Positions 13,595-14,156 of a stretch of 14,156 bases of DNA are shown here, piece after piece. This DNA is from Dehalococcoidia bacterium UBA6627 (GTDB taxonomy: Bacteria; Chloroflexota; Dehalococcoidia; UBA2979): contig DKLZ01000067.1 of assembly GCA_002455955.1 (NCBI GenBank), forward strand, positions 1 to 14,156, read 5' to 3'. How positions within the stretch are numbered: the first letter of the stretch is position 1; the number at the start of each line of letters is the position of its first letter. A program made the translations under genes and the position numbers. The notes under the pieces were generated by a model that had not been told where the DNA came from, ran no database searches, and saw only the letters and a program-made list of their open reading frames with translations.

Positions 13595-13874
13595 ATTCAT
13601 AGCGATTAACACCGTTAGTGAATCTTGTTTAGTTGACGGTGATCATTCGTCACGTTAGCCTCCGATGTCGCCACCTTTAAGGTGAGCAGTGCACATTTAC
13701 ATCTGGACAGCAGGCAGAATCCAAAGATAAAGGATCTCCGTATCGGACGGGTCCTCGGATTCCAGTGATATTTCGTTAACCATACGAGATTATTAGTGGT
13801 GTTTAGGGGCTCGTACGCAATCGACTATTACCTCAATCGAACTGGGTAACCGGAACGAAAGAGGAGTATTGATT
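13595..13874 (+). other. Non-coding spacer and presumed 16S rRNA leader
   Basis: No convincing gene lies in these 280 bases. A possible promoter is TTGACG (13633-13638) with TAGCCT (13656-13661) 17 bases on; the -10 is weak. A short dyad CACCT-TTA-AGGTG lies near 13675. I see no intrinsic terminator for the tilS operon and no clear boxA. The rRNA leader probably starts within this stretch, but its start cannot be fixed. Confidence 0.5.
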
Positions 13875-14156
13875 GTTTTGGAGAGTTTGATCCTGGCTCA
13901 GGATAAACGTTGGCGGCGTGCCTAATGCATGCAAGTCGCACGAGAACCCCGGCTTCGGCTGGGCGGACAGTGGCGGACGGGTGAGTAACACGTAGGAACC
14001 TGCCCAGAAGTGGGGGACAACTTCTCGAAAGAGGAGCTAATACCCCATACGGTCTTCGGACCAAAGCTTCGGCGCTTCTGGAGGGGCCTGCGGCGGATTA
14101 GCTTGTTGGTGGGGGAACGGCCTACCAAGGCAACGATCTGTAACTGGTCTGAGAGG
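13875..14156 (+). rRNA. 16S rRNA, 5' part, cut by the window edge
   Basis: The universal 5' sequence AGAGTTTGATCCTGGCTCAG begins at 13882, which is E. coli position 8, so the mature 5' end is near 13875. GCATGCAAGTCG, GTGGCGGACGGGTGAGTAAC and GGATTAGC with TTGGTGGGG follow in the right order. About the first 282 of some 1500 bases are present. Features such as GGCGGCGTGCCTAATGCATG and the AGTGGGGGACAACTTCTCGAAAG-type helix resemble Chloroflexota of the Dehalococcoidia/SAR202 kind. This is pattern memory, not an alignment. Confidence 0.98.

Noticed and set aside
13633..13661. TTGACG/TAGCCT as a firm rRNA promoter
   Set aside because: The -10 matches poorly and it lies about 210 bases before the 16S; mentioned only as a possibility in the spacer entry.
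13828..14128. Minus-strand frames of 68-78 residues at the right end
   Set aside because: They are antisense to the 16S rRNA and its leader and show no family features.

Overview
The window looks like a piece of a bacterial chromosome of moderate GC content, most likely from a marine-type Chloroflexota (Dehalococcoidia / SAR202-like). That placement is inference. It rests on the style of the 16S rRNA 5' end at the right edge and on the gene mix: a two-subunit methylmalonyl-CoA mutase with epimerase and MeaB, a RecQ with extra domains, and a UGSC-family selenoprotein. Nothing points to a phage, plasmid, insertion sequence or CRISPR array.

Left part, about 1-5640, all on the minus strand, read right to left: (i) a ferritin-like/VIT1 iron transporter fusion overlapping (ii) a RecQ helicase with an N-terminal zinc ribbon and two HRDC domains; (iii) a small HesB/IscA-type iron-sulfur protein; (iv) a UGSC-motif selenoprotein whose gene is interrupted in frame by TGA at 1533-1535 and continues for 79 more codons to TAG at 1293; (v) a 367-residue protein of a conserved family of unknown function; and (vi) possibly the start of another gene running off the left edge. 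A plain ORF caller would cut the selenoprotein at residue 92 or discard it. The TGA, the motif after it and a SECIS-like hairpin directly downstream all support recoding to selenocysteine. This is the most notable element in the window.

Middle: a 185-base divergent spacer, then a tRNA-Val(UAC) with encoded CCA on the plus strand, then a clear sigma70-type promoter.

Right part, plus strand: a methylmalonyl-CoA module (mutase large subunit, a tandem-VOC epimerase, the B12-binding small subunit, the MeaB GTPase chaperone), which together interconvert methylmalonyl-CoA and succinyl-CoA and protect the cobalamin enzyme. Closely spaced behind it are a DUF2344 (radical-SAM-linked) protein, a putative lipoprotein, a histidine phosphatase, an FtsB/DivIC-like division protein and the tRNA-Ile lysidine synthetase tilS. 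A non-coding leader of about 280 bases follows, then the first 282 bases or so of a 16S rRNA gene, cut by the window edge.

Functional themes are iron and Fe-S handling plus selenium redox chemistry on the left, and B12-dependent propionate/methylmalonyl metabolism followed by tRNA, cell-division and rRNA housekeeping genes on the right.
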